Source of the DNA: UBA10677 sp045654245
GTDB lineage: Bacteria; Bacillota; Clostridia; Christensenellales; Pumilibacteraceae
DNA: 64,000 nucleotides
NCBI GenBank assembly: GCA_045654245.1
Contig: JAZOMX010000023.1
Span: 42,346-106,345 of the forward strand
Reading direction: 5' to 3'
Shown: piece by piece, positions 33,840 through 42,522 of the stretch
Layout of the letters: every line of letters starts with the position of its first letter
Numbering within the stretch: position 1 is the stretch's first letter
Position numbers and translations under genes: made by a program
The notes under the pieces: generated by a model
What the model saw: the letters and a program-made list of their open reading frames with translations, nothing else
The model's database searches: none
What the model was told of the DNA's origin: nothing

Positions 33840-35099
33840 ATGGGAATGACGATGACGCAAAAAATCCTCGCTCACGCAGCAGGACTTGAAAGCGTAAAGG
33901 CAGGACAACTTATAGAGGCTAAACTCGATATGGTGCTTGGTAACGATATTACCAGCCCCGTAGCGATTAAAGAATTCGCTCGTTTTAATTGCGATAGCGT
34001 TTTCGATAAAGACAAGATTGCACTCGTTCCCGACCACTTCACCCCCAACAAGGATATAAAGGCGGCGGAACAATGCAAGTGCGTGCGTGAATTTGCTTGC
34101 AAAATGGATATTACCAACTACTTTGAACTTGGCGAAGTTGGAATAGAGCACGCGCTATTGCCCGAAAAAGGATTAGTAGTAGCAGGCGACGTAATTATCG
34201 GAGCGGATTCGCATACTTGTACTTACGGCGCGCTCGGCGCATTTTCGACGGGCGTTGGCTCTACCGATATGGCGGCAGGTATGGCTACGGGCAAAGCGTG
34301 GTTCAAAGTTCCGTCCGCGCTTAAGTTCAACCTTACGGGCTCGCTCCAAGGCTTTACTTCGGGCAAGGACGTAATCTTGCACATTATCGGTATGATAGGC
34401 GTTGACGGCGCGCTTTATAAGAGTATGGAATTTACGGGCGAGGGCGTTAAGAGCCTATCCGTAGAGGACAGACTTTGTATGGCTAATATGGCTATCGAGG
34501 CTGGCGGAAAGAACGGTATTTTCGAAGTTGACGAAAAGACGGTTGAGTATATGAAAGAACATTCCACGAGAGAGTGGAAAGTATTCAAGGCGGACGACGA
34601 CGCAGAGTACGAAAAGGTTTACGATATCGACCTATCCAAAATTCGTCCTACCGTAGCGTTCCCCCACCTTCCCGACAACACCAGAACGATTGACGAGGTT
34701 GGCGAGGTTGCAATCGACCAAGTAGTAATCGGCTCTTGCACTAACGGAAGAATAGAAGACCTTCGCGCCGCTGCTAAAGTTTTAGAGGGCAGAAAGGTTA
34801 AAAAGGGCGTAAGAGTAATTATTATTCCCGCTACCCAAAAGATTTACTTGCAAGCAATCCACGAGGGCTTGGTTGATATCTTTATCGGCGCCGGCGCAAT
34901 CTTTTCGATGCCGACCTGCGGACCTTGTCTTGGCGGACATATGGGTATTCTTGCTAAGGGCGAGAGAGCAATCTCCACTACGAACAGAAACTTCGTAGGA
35001 AGAATGGGACACCCCGAGTCCGAAGTTTACCTAGCGTCTCCCGCAGTTGCAGCGGCGAGCGCCGTTACGGGTAAAATTCAAAACCCCGAAACGCTATAA
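33840..35099 (+). CDS. leuC: 3-isopropylmalate dehydratase large subunit
   Basis: 419 aa, the shorter two-subunit form found in Clostridia and archaea. The [4Fe-4S] cysteines are in VIGSCTNGR and PTCGPCLGGH. The N-terminal substrate region has DHFTPNKD, and DSHTCTYGALGAF follows. It forms the isomerase with the LeuD product 15 bases downstream. Confidence 0.96.
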   Translation: MGMTMTQKILAHAAGLESVKAGQLIEAKLDMVLGNDITSPVAIKEFARFNCDSVFDKDKIALVPDHFTPNKDIKAAEQCKCVREFACKMDITNYFELGEVGIEHALLPEKGLVVAGDVIIGADSHTCTYGALGAFSTGVGSTDMAAGMATGKAWFKVPSALKFNLTGSLQGFTSGKDVILHIIGMIGVDGALYKSMEFTGEGVKSLSVEDRLCMANMAIEAGGKNGIFEVDEKTVEYMKEHSTREWKVFKADDDAEYEKVYDIDLSKIRPTVAFPHLPDNTRTIDEVGEVAIDQVVIGSCTNGRIEDLRAAAKVLEGRKVKKGVRVIIIPATQKIYLQAIHEGLVDIFIGAGAIFSMPTCGPCLGGHMGILAKGERAISTTNRNFVGRMGHPESEVYLASPAVAAASAVTGKIQNPETL

Positions 35100-35114
35100 T
35101 AAGGAGAGAGAAAA

Positions 35115-35603
35115 ATGAACGCAAAAGGCAGAGTTTTTAAGTATAAAGACAACGTGGACACCGACGTAATTATTCCTGCTCGTTACCTCAACACTTCAGA
35201 CCCGGCGGAACTAGCAAAGCATTGTCTTGAAGACCTCGATACCGAGTTCGTAAAAAAGGTGCAAACGGGCGACATTATCGTTGCCGATAAGAACTTCGGT
35301 TGCGGTTCGTCGCGTGAGCACGCTCCGATTGCTATTAAGGCGTCGGGCGTATCGTGCGTAATCGCTACGACTTTCGCTAGAATATTTTATCGCAACTCGA
35401 TAAATATCGGACTACCTATCGTAGAATGCCCCGAGGCAGTAAAAGGAATATCTGACGGCGATACCGTATCGGTGGACTTTAATACGGGAATTATTAAAAA
35501 CGAAACTACGGGCGCAACCTTTAAGGGCGAGCCGTACCCCGAATTTATGCAAGCGATTATCGCTGACGGCGGTCTCGTAAACCATATTAAGAAGGGAAAC
35601 TAG
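35115..35603 (+). CDS. leuD: 3-isopropylmalate dehydratase small subunit
   Basis: 162 aa swivel domain with KDNVDTDVIIPARYL (~11-25) and the substrate loop FGCGSSREHAPIAI (~58-71). GGAG precedes the ATG. It overlaps no neighbour and pairs with leuC. Confidence 0.96.
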   Translation: MNAKGRVFKYKDNVDTDVIIPARYLNTSDPAELAKHCLEDLDTEFVKKVQTGDIIVADKNFGCGSSREHAPIAIKASGVSCVIATTFARIFYRNSINIGLPIVECPEAVKGISDGDTVSVDFNTGIIKNETTGATFKGEPYPEFMQAIIADGGLVNHIKKGN

Positions 35604-35613
35604 GAGGCAAAAT

Positions 35614-36681
35614 ATGAACTACAATATCGTTACCGTATCGGGCGACGGAATAGGTCCCGATATTATCGAAGAGGCTAAAAAGGTACTTAACAAAATAGGT
35701 GAGATTTACGGACACTCGTTCTCCTTTACCGAAAAACCGGCAGGAGGTATTGCAATCGATACTTGCGGTTGCCCCCTTCCCCAAGACACGATTGACGCTT
35801 GTAGAGCGTCCGACTCGGTTATGCTCGGTGCGGTTGGCGGACCGAAGTGGGACCACCTTGGCGGAGAGCAACGCCCCGAAAAAGCGTTATTAGGACTTCG
35901 TGGCGCGCTTAATCTTTTCGCTAACCTTCGTCCTGCACTATTGCACTCCCAACTTTTGGACGCTTGTCCGCTTAAGAAAGAGATTATCGGCGATAGCCTT
36001 GATATTTTGATTGTAAGAGAACTAACGAGTGGAATTTACTTTGGTAAGAAGGGCAGAGTAGCAGAGGATAACTCCGCTTACGACGTACTTTACTATAACT
36101 ACGAAGAGATTAAGAGAGTGCTTAAAGTCGGTTTTGAATCGGCTATGAAGAGAAACAAGAAAGTTTGCGTAGTAGATAAGGCGAACGTTCTTGAAACTTC
36201 TAGACTTTGGAGAGAGGTAACCAAAGAGGTTGCTAAAGATTTCCCCGAAGTAGAAGTAAGTCATATGTACGTTGATAACTGCTCTATGCAACTAGTTCGC
36301 AATCCGCATCAGTTCGACGTAATTATTACGACTAATATGTTCGGCGATATTCTATCCGACGAGGCAAGTATGCTAACGGGTTCAATCGGAATGCTAGCGT
36401 CTGCGTCGCTTGGCGAAGGAACGCTTGGTATGTACGAGCCTATCCACGGCTCTGCTCCCGATATTGCAGGCAAGGATATTGCTAACCCGATTGCAACTAT
36501 TCTTTCGGGCGCAATGATGCTCCGTTACTCGTTCGGTCTTGAGAAAGAGGCCGTAGCAATCGAAAAAGCGGTGGATAAAGTTCTCGACGACGGATACAGA
36601 ACGGCTGATATTTGGAGCGAGGGAACGAAGAAAGTAGGCACTAAAGAAATGGGCGACCTAATCGTAGCCAACGTTAAATAA
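35614..36681 (+). CDS. leuB: 3-isopropylmalate dehydrogenase
   Basis: 355 aa. GDGIGPDI at the N-terminus, the substrate loop VRELTSGIYFG (~133-143), and the metal/NAD region FGDILSDEASMLTGSIGMLA (~249-268). It oxidatively decarboxylates 3-isopropylmalate. AGGAGG lies 8 bases before the start. Confidence 0.97.
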   Translation: MNYNIVTVSGDGIGPDIIEEAKKVLNKIGEIYGHSFSFTEKPAGGIAIDTCGCPLPQDTIDACRASDSVMLGAVGGPKWDHLGGEQRPEKALLGLRGALNLFANLRPALLHSQLLDACPLKKEIIGDSLDILIVRELTSGIYFGKKGRVAEDNSAYDVLYYNYEEIKRVLKVGFESAMKRNKKVCVVDKANVLETSRLWREVTKEVAKDFPEVEVSHMYVDNCSMQLVRNPHQFDVIITTNMFGDILSDEASMLTGSIGMLASASLGEGTLGMYEPIHGSAPDIAGKDIANPIATILSGAMMLRYSFGLEKEAVAIEKAVDKVLDDGYRTADIWSEGTKKVGTKEMGDLIVANVK

Positions 36682-36707
36682 AGAAATTTTAAGTGAGGGA
36701 AATTATT

Positions 36708-37586
36708 ATGGAATTCGTTTACGTAGATGGACAGTTTGTAGAAAAAGAGAAAGCAACCGTTTCGGTTTTTGACCACGGCGTTTTGTACGGCGACGGCGTT
36801 TTCGAGGGAATTAGAGCGTATAATGGCAGAGTTTTCCGCCTCAACGAGCATATTGATAGAATTTTCGCCGCTGCGAAAGCAATCGACCTAACTATTCCTA
36901 TGAGCAAGGCTGAACTTGCCCAAGTCGTAGTTGATACTTGCGCTAAGAACAATCTTACCGATTGTTATATTCGTTTGGTAATCACGAGAGGAAAGGGTGA
37001 CCTTGGTCTTTCTCCTACCAAATGCCCCAAGCCCACCGTTTTCTGTATCGCAGGTATGATTAAGATGTACTCGGCTGAAGAGTACGAAAAGGGTATGACC
37101 GTTATTACTTCCGTTCAGAGAAGAAACAAAGCGACGGTTGTTGACCCGCAGATTAAATCGCTAAACTATCTAAACAATATTTTGGCTAAAATCGAGGCTA
37201 ATAGAGTGGGCGCAGCCGAGGCTCTAATGCTCGACCACGACGGAATCGTAGCAGAGTGCACGGGCGACAACGTGTTCGTAATTAAGAACGGCGTAATCTA
37301 CACTCCGCCTATCTATATCGGAATTTTGGACGGTATTACGAGAAGAACGGTTATGGAAGTTGCCGAGAAAATGGGCTACACCGTAAAAGAAGAGCCGTTC
37401 ACGCTCTTTAACGTTTACAACGCTGACGAAGTATTCTTGACTGGAACTGCTGCCGAGGCTATTGCAGTAACCAAGGTTGACGGAAGAGTAATCGGCGACG
37501 GTGTTTGCGGACCTATCACTAAGGCAATCCTAAAAGAGTTCCAAAAAGCGACTTGCGCTCCCGAATACGGCGTAGAGATTAAGTAA
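36708..37586 (+). CDS. ilvE: Branched-chain amino acid aminotransferase
   Basis: 292 aa, fold-type IV PLP enzyme. DHGVLYGDGVFEGIRAY near the N-terminus; the PLP lysine is in KSLNYLNNILAK; EGTGDNVF-type phosphate loop appears as ECTGDNVFVI. It transaminates the last step of Leu, Ile and Val synthesis. The ATG at 36708 is chosen (GAGGG 9-10 bases upstream) over an in-frame GTG at 36693 that would overlap that site. A D-amino acid transaminase is less likely given the operon. Confidence 0.93.
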   Translation: MEFVYVDGQFVEKEKATVSVFDHGVLYGDGVFEGIRAYNGRVFRLNEHIDRIFAAAKAIDLTIPMSKAELAQVVVDTCAKNNLTDCYIRLVITRGKGDLGLSPTKCPKPTVFCIAGMIKMYSAEEYEKGMTVITSVQRRNKATVVDPQIKSLNYLNNILAKIEANRVGAAEALMLDHDGIVAECTGDNVFVIKNGVIYTPPIYIGILDGITRRTVMEVAEKMGYTVKEEPFTLFNVYNADEVFLTGTAAEAIAVTKVDGRVIGDGVCGPITKAILKEFQKATCAPEYGVEIK

Positions 37587-37600
37587 TAACGGAGAAAAAA

Positions 37601-39259
37601 ATGAAATCTGATAACGTAAAAGTCGGTCTCGACAAAGCCGCTCACCGTTCGCTACTTAAAGCGCTCGGTTGGACGGACGAAGAAATAAAGATGCCCGTAG
37701 TCGGTATCGTTTCGGCTCAAAGCGAAATCGTACCGGGGCATATGCACCTAAACAATATCGTTTCTGCCGTAAAAGAGGGAATATCCTCTGCCGGTGGTAT
37801 GCCCGTAGTAGTTCCTGCAATCGGCGTTTGCGACGGTATCGCTATGGGACACGAGGGTATGAAATACTCGCTCGTAACGAGAGAACTTATTGCCGACTCG
37901 GTTGAGTGTATGGCAAAGGCTCACGCTTTCGACGCTCTTGTTCTCGTTCCTAACTGCGACAAAATCGTGCCCGGTATGATGATGGGTGCGTTACGCGTTA
38001 ATATTCCTACGATTGTAATCAGCGGTGGTCCTATGCTTAACGGACAAGCGTGCGGACACAAAATCTCGCTATCGAATATGTTCGAGGCGGCAGGCGCGGT
38101 TACGGCTGGAAAAATGACGGAAGAGGAACTACTAGAGTACGAGAACAACGCTTGTCCTACTTGCGGTTCTTGTTCGGGTATGTTCACCGCAAACTCTATG
38201 AACTGCGTTATGGAGGCGGTTGGTATCGCAATTAAGGGTAACGGAACCGTTCCTGCGGTTTATTCGGAGCGTATTCGTATGGCGAAAACGACGGGTAGAC
38301 TCGCCCTTGAACTTATTAAGAAGAATATTCGTCCTCGCGATATCTTTACCGAAGAGGCGTTTAAGAACATTATCGCAGTAGATATGGCGCTAGGTTGTTC
38401 GTCTAACACCGCTCTTCATTTGCCCGCGCTCGCTCACGAGGCAGGGTTTAATCTTCCGCTTGAATACTTTAACGAAATTAGCGAGAAAATCCCCAACGTG
38501 TGTAAACTCGCTCCTGCTGGTCAGCATTTTATGTCCGACCTCTACTACGCAGGTGGCGTGTACGCAGTTATGAAACAAATGCTCGACGCAGGTATGATTA
38601 ACGGCGACCTTCTTACGGTAACGGGCAAGACGGTAAAAGAAAATCTAGAAGGCGCTATCGTTCGTGATAACACCGTAATTCGTCCGCTTGACAATCCGTA
38701 CTCTAAAACGGGCGGACTTGCAATCTTAAAGGGCAACCTTGCTCCCGACGGATGCGTAGTTAAGCGTTCTGCCGTTGCTCCCGAAATGCTCGTTAACAAA
38801 GGAAGAGCAAGAGTGTTTAATAGCGAAGAAGAGAGTATCGAGGCTATTATGGGCGGAAAGATTAACCCCGGCGATATCGTAGTTATTCGCTATGAAGGAC
38901 CTAAAGGCGGTCCTGGTATGAGAGAAATGCTTATGCCTACCGCGTCTATTGCAGGTATGGGACTTGATAAGTCCGTTGCACTCATTACCGACGGTAGATT
39001 CTCGGGCGCAACGAGAGGCGCAAGTATCGGACACGTATCTCCCGAGGCGGCAGAGGGCGGACCGATAGGTCTCGTTGAAGAGGGCGATATCATCTCTATT
39101 GATATGAACAAATACACCATTAGCGTTGAGGTTTCGGACGAAGAACTCGAAAGAAGAAGAGCGAAGTTCACTCCCGTAGTTAAGCCCGTAAGCGGATACT
39201 TAAAGCGTTATTCTGCGCTCGTAACTTCCGCTGACAAGGGTGCGGTGTTTAAAGATTAA
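37601..39259 (+). CDS. ilvD: Dihydroxy-acid dehydratase
   Basis: 552 aa. Fe-S cysteines are in VPNCDKIVPGMMM and CPTCGSCSGMFTANSMNC. QSEIVPGHMHLN near residue 40 replaces the common SWNEI-PCN sequence, and VALITDGRFSGATRG lies near the C-terminus. It makes the 2-keto acids for all three branched-chain amino acids. GGAG precedes the ATG. Confidence 0.96.
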   Translation: MKSDNVKVGLDKAAHRSLLKALGWTDEEIKMPVVGIVSAQSEIVPGHMHLNNIVSAVKEGISSAGGMPVVVPAIGVCDGIAMGHEGMKYSLVTRELIADSVECMAKAHAFDALVLVPNCDKIVPGMMMGALRVNIPTIVISGGPMLNGQACGHKISLSNMFEAAGAVTAGKMTEEELLEYENNACPTCGSCSGMFTANSMNCVMEAVGIAIKGNGTVPAVYSERIRMAKTTGRLALELIKKNIRPRDIFTEEAFKNIIAVDMALGCSSNTALHLPALAHEAGFNLPLEYFNEISEKIPNVCKLAPAGQHFMSDLYYAGGVYAVMKQMLDAGMINGDLLTVTGKTVKENLEGAIVRDNTVIRPLDNPYSKTGGLAILKGNLAPDGCVVKRSAVAPEMLVNKGRARVFNSEEESIEAIMGGKINPGDIVVIRYEGPKGGPGMREMLMPTASIAGMGLDKSVALITDGRFSGATRGASIGHVSPEAAEGGPIGLVEEGDIISIDMNKYTISVEVSDEELERRRAKFTPVVKPVSGYLKRYSALVTSADKGAVFKD

Positions 39260-39279
39260 ATAAAAGGAAAAAACAAAAA

Positions 39280-40941
39280 ATGACCGGAGCAGAAATAATA
39301 ATAAATTGTCTTTTAGAGCAAGGCGTAGATACCGTTTTCGGGTACCCCGGCGGAACGATACTTAACGTTTACGACGCGCTCTATAAAAACGGAAAAATCA
39401 ATCATATTCTTACTGCGCACGAGCAAGGAGCGGCTCACGCTGCCGACGGTTACGCTAGAGCAACGGGTAAAGTTGGCGTTTGTTTCGCTACTTCCGGCCC
39501 GGGCGCAACCAACCTCGTAACGGGTATTGCGACTGCGTATATGGATTCTTCGCCCGTAGTTGCAATCACTTGCAACGTAGCAACCTCGCTACTTGGTAGA
39601 GACTCTTTCCAAGAGGTGGATATCACGGGTATAACTATGCCTATTACCAAGCATAACTATATCGTTTCGTCGATTGAAGACCTAGCCGACACGATTAGAG
39701 AGGCGTTCTATATCGCAAAGAGCGGACGCCCCGGCCCCGTGCTACTAGATATCCCTAAGGATATTACGGCGGCTAGTATTGACTACGAGCCACAAACCCC
39801 TAGAGCATACGAGCCTACTGCGGATATTAGCGAACACGACCTTGAAAAGGCTGCAAAACTAATCAACAACTGCACTCGTCCGTTTATTATCAGCGGTGGC
39901 GGTGTAATATCTGCCGGAGCGGAAAAGGAAATCAAGGAACTTGCTCGACTTACTGATAGCCCCGTATCTTGTACTTTTATGGGACTAGGTTCTTACGATA
40001 CCAACGCGCCCGAATATACGGGTATGATAGGTATGCACGGCACGAAAGCGTCTAATATCGGAGTTAATACTTGCGACCTCGTAATCGCAGTCGGCGTTCG
40101 TTTCTCGGACAGAGTAATCTCGGATGCGAGTAAGTTCGCTCAAAAAACCAAGATTTTGCATATCGATATCGACAAAGCAGAAATCGGAAAGAACGTAAAG
40201 GCTACGCACTCGCTCGTTGGCGACGCTAAAGTCGTTCTAGAAAAACTCTTACCCCTCGTTAAGGAAAAGAGTTCGGAGGCTTGGTTAGAGGAAATTGCGT
40301 CGCTTAAGAGTGAGTTCCCCAAAATGGACCTTTCTCCCGACGCGCCCATTAACCCCGAGTATATCCTCGAGCATCTCTCGGGCGCTACGGACAAGAACGG
40401 CATTATCGTTACCGAAGTAGGTCAACACCAGATGTGGACGGGACAGTTCTATCACTTCTCTCGCCCCAGAACGCTACTTAGTAGCGGTGGTCTTGGAACT
40501 ATGGGCTTTGGTACGGGCGCTGCTATGGGCGCTCAAGTGGGTATGCCTAACAACCGTGTAATCTCGATTGCAGGCGACGGCTGTTTTAGAATGAACTGCA
40601 ACGAACTATCCACTATTCAGTACTACAATATTCCCGTAATCATTATCGTTATGAATAACGGAACGCTTGGTATGGTTCGTCAATGGCAAACGCTTTTCTA
40701 CGGCGGAAGATATTCTCAAACGACGCTTGACCGTGGTCCTGACTTTAAGAAACTAGCCGAGGCATATTCGATTGACGGCTACACCGTAACGACTAAGGAA
40801 GAGTTCGACAACGCTCTTGCTAGCGCGCTCTCGAAGAACGCCCCTGCCGTTATTGATGCAAGAATCAATACCGACGAGTTCGTATTCCCGATGGTTAGCC
40901 CTGGAAAGCCGATTTCGGATATTATCACCAAGAAAAACTAA
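39280..40941 (+). CDS. ilvB: Acetolactate synthase large (catalytic) subunit
   Basis: 553 aa TPP enzyme. The N-terminal pyrimidine-binding domain has FGYPGGTILNVYDALY and the catalytic Glu in AHEQGAAHAADGYARATG. The C-terminal TPP/Mg motif is GDGCFRMNCNELSTIQYYN, followed by NNGTLGMVRQWQ. It catalyses the first common step. It is the last gene of the operon, far from its regulatory subunit at the front. Confidence 0.96.
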   Translation: MTGAEIIINCLLEQGVDTVFGYPGGTILNVYDALYKNGKINHILTAHEQGAAHAADGYARATGKVGVCFATSGPGATNLVTGIATAYMDSSPVVAITCNVATSLLGRDSFQEVDITGITMPITKHNYIVSSIEDLADTIREAFYIAKSGRPGPVLLDIPKDITAASIDYEPQTPRAYEPTADISEHDLEKAAKLINNCTRPFIISGGGVISAGAEKEIKELARLTDSPVSCTFMGLGSYDTNAPEYTGMIGMHGTKASNIGVNTCDLVIAVGVRFSDRVISDASKFAQKTKILHIDIDKAEIGKNVKATHSLVGDAKVVLEKLLPLVKEKSSEAWLEEIASLKSEFPKMDLSPDAPINPEYILEHLSGATDKNGIIVTEVGQHQMWTGQFYHFSRPRTLLSSGGLGTMGFGTGAAMGAQVGMPNNRVISIAGDGCFRMNCNELSTIQYYNIPVIIIVMNNGTLGMVRQWQTLFYGGRYSQTTLDRGPDFKKLAEAYSIDGYTVTTKEEFDNALASALSKNAPAVIDARINTDEFVFPMVSPGKPISDIITKKN

Positions 40942-40951
40942 TAGAAACGAA

Positions 40952-40979
40952 TATAGCGTAGTGATTTTGCTACGCTATA
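40952..40979 (+). terminator. Hairpin after ilvB
   Basis: TATAGCGTAG and CTACGCTATA form a 10-bp stem around 8 bases. The downstream aatttcgctt is a poor T run, so termination may be partial and the MFS gene could be read through. Confidence 0.6.
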
Positions 40980-41000
40980 ATTTCGCTTGCACGGAGAAAA

Positions 41001-42281
41001 ATGAACGAAGAGAGAAGAAAATATAAAATAACTAGGCTTGCGTGCTATTCGTCATACTTTACTATGTCGTCGGTGTTTAGCCTACCGCCCGTATTATTCG
41101 TGCCACTCCGCACGATTTTCGGCATATCGTACACTCGACTAGGCTCGCTCGTGCTTTTCAACTTTTTCACGCAACTTACGGTGGACTTACTGTTCACGCT
41201 ATTTTTTAGGAAAAAGGATGCTAGAAAAGTATTACGGTTTATGCCACTACTAACTACGATAGGACTGTCGCTTTTTGCGCTTTTACCCACGCTTTTTCCG
41301 TCGTTTGCGTACGGCGGACTAGTAATAGGAACGATAATCTTCTCCATAGGCTCGGGTATGAGCGAAGTACTATTAAGCCCTACGATAGCCTCGCTCCCGT
41401 CCGATAATCCGCAACGTGATATGAGTTTTTTGCACTCGTTATATGCTTTCGGCGTATTCTCGGTAGTGCTCGTTTCCACGCTATTTCTTAAGATATTTAC
41501 GCAAAAATACTGGGCGGTACTGACGCTAATTTTAGCAGTTTTGCCTATTATCCCTGTGGTGCTGTTTATTCTCTCGCCTATGCCCGATATTCGTGGCGAA
41601 GAGGCGGTATCTACGGTGCAAAAAACGAAAGAGCGGACGATTGCTTTCTTGCTTTGTATCGGTTGTATTTTCCTTGGCAGTTGCGCCGAAAACGCTATGT
41701 CGTCTTGGGTTTCTAGTTACGCCGAAAAAACGCTTGGAATAGACAAGGCGTTAGGGGATATACTAGGACTAGCGGGCTTTGCCGTGCTATTAGGCATAAC
41801 GAGAATAGCGTACGCCAAGTTTGGCAAAAACATATCGAAAATTCTCCTTATCGGTATGGCGGGAGCATCTGCTTGCTACCTTATAATCGGACTATCGAAT
41901 AGCGTAGTTTTCGCCTTTATTGCGTGCGTACTGACGGGTATGTTTACCTCGATGCTTTGGCCGGGTACGCTTATTATGATGGAAGAAAAAATACCTTTCG
42001 TAGGGGTAGGAGCATACGCTCTTATGGCGTCGGCAGGAGACTTCGGAGCGTCGCTTGCGCCACAACTTCTCGGAATAGTTGCCGACGAGGTTGCCGAAAG
42101 CGGACTAGGGGCAAGACTTGGCGAAACGCTTAACCTTACCGCCGAGCAAGTAGGACTAAAAGCAGGTATGCTCGTTACCGCAATTTTCCCGATACTAGGC
42201 ACAATCTTAATGATTTTTGCCGTTCGTTTTTTCAAAAAACACAACCTTTATAAAGAAAAAAAGGAAACGAAAGAGGAATAA
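41001..42281 (+). CDS. Major facilitator superfamily transporter
   Basis: 426 aa with about 12 membrane helices. The cytosolic loop-2 region reads LFFRKKDARKVLRF. A long central loop lies between helices 6 and 7 (~195-215). GGAG precedes the ATG and only 59 bases separate it from ilvB. Similar MFS proteins in gut Clostridia are annotated as sugar or drug transporters; the substrate is not determinable. It could be a sugar/fucose-type permease. Confidence 0.82.
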   Translation: MNEERRKYKITRLACYSSYFTMSSVFSLPPVLFVPLRTIFGISYTRLGSLVLFNFFTQLTVDLLFTLFFRKKDARKVLRFMPLLTTIGLSLFALLPTLFPSFAYGGLVIGTIIFSIGSGMSEVLLSPTIASLPSDNPQRDMSFLHSLYAFGVFSVVLVSTLFLKIFTQKYWAVLTLILAVLPIIPVVLFILSPMPDIRGEEAVSTVQKTKERTIAFLLCIGCIFLGSCAENAMSSWVSSYAEKTLGIDKALGDILGLAGFAVLLGITRIAYAKFGKNISKILLIGMAGASACYLIIGLSNSVVFAFIACVLTGMFTSMLWPGTLIMMEEKIPFVGVGAYALMASAGDFGASLAPQLLGIVADEVAESGLGARLGETLNLTAEQVGLKAGMLVTAIFPILGTILMIFAVRFFKKHNLYKEKKETKEE

Positions 42282-42308
42282 AGTTAAAAACGATTATATA
42301 ATATATGA

Positions 42309-42345
42309 AAAAGCGCGTTTATCAAAAGATAGAGGCGCTTTTTTT
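42309..42345 (+). terminator. Intrinsic terminator after the MFS gene
   Basis: AAGCGC and GCGCTT around an 18-base loop, followed by a T run. Confidence 0.7.
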
Positions 42346-42382
42346 GTGGGAAAGAAGAGGGAAAAAGAAGAGGGAAAAATTA

Positions 42383-42411
42383 TTGACAAGCGAATAAAAA
42401 ATAGATATAAT
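42383..42411 (+). promoter_or_regulatory. Promoter of the Na/Pi cotransporter gene
   Basis: Consensus TTGACA, 17 bp, TATAAT (42406-42411), about 110 bases before the ATG at 42523. Confidence 0.85.
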
Positions 42412-42522
42412 TATAATGAGGAAAAGTGGGATAAAATTAAAAGTAAACGAATAAAAGACTAGAAAAAATTACGGTTTATGATAGCGCGAACGAGAATAGA
42501 GAAAAGCGCTAAAGGAGAAAAA

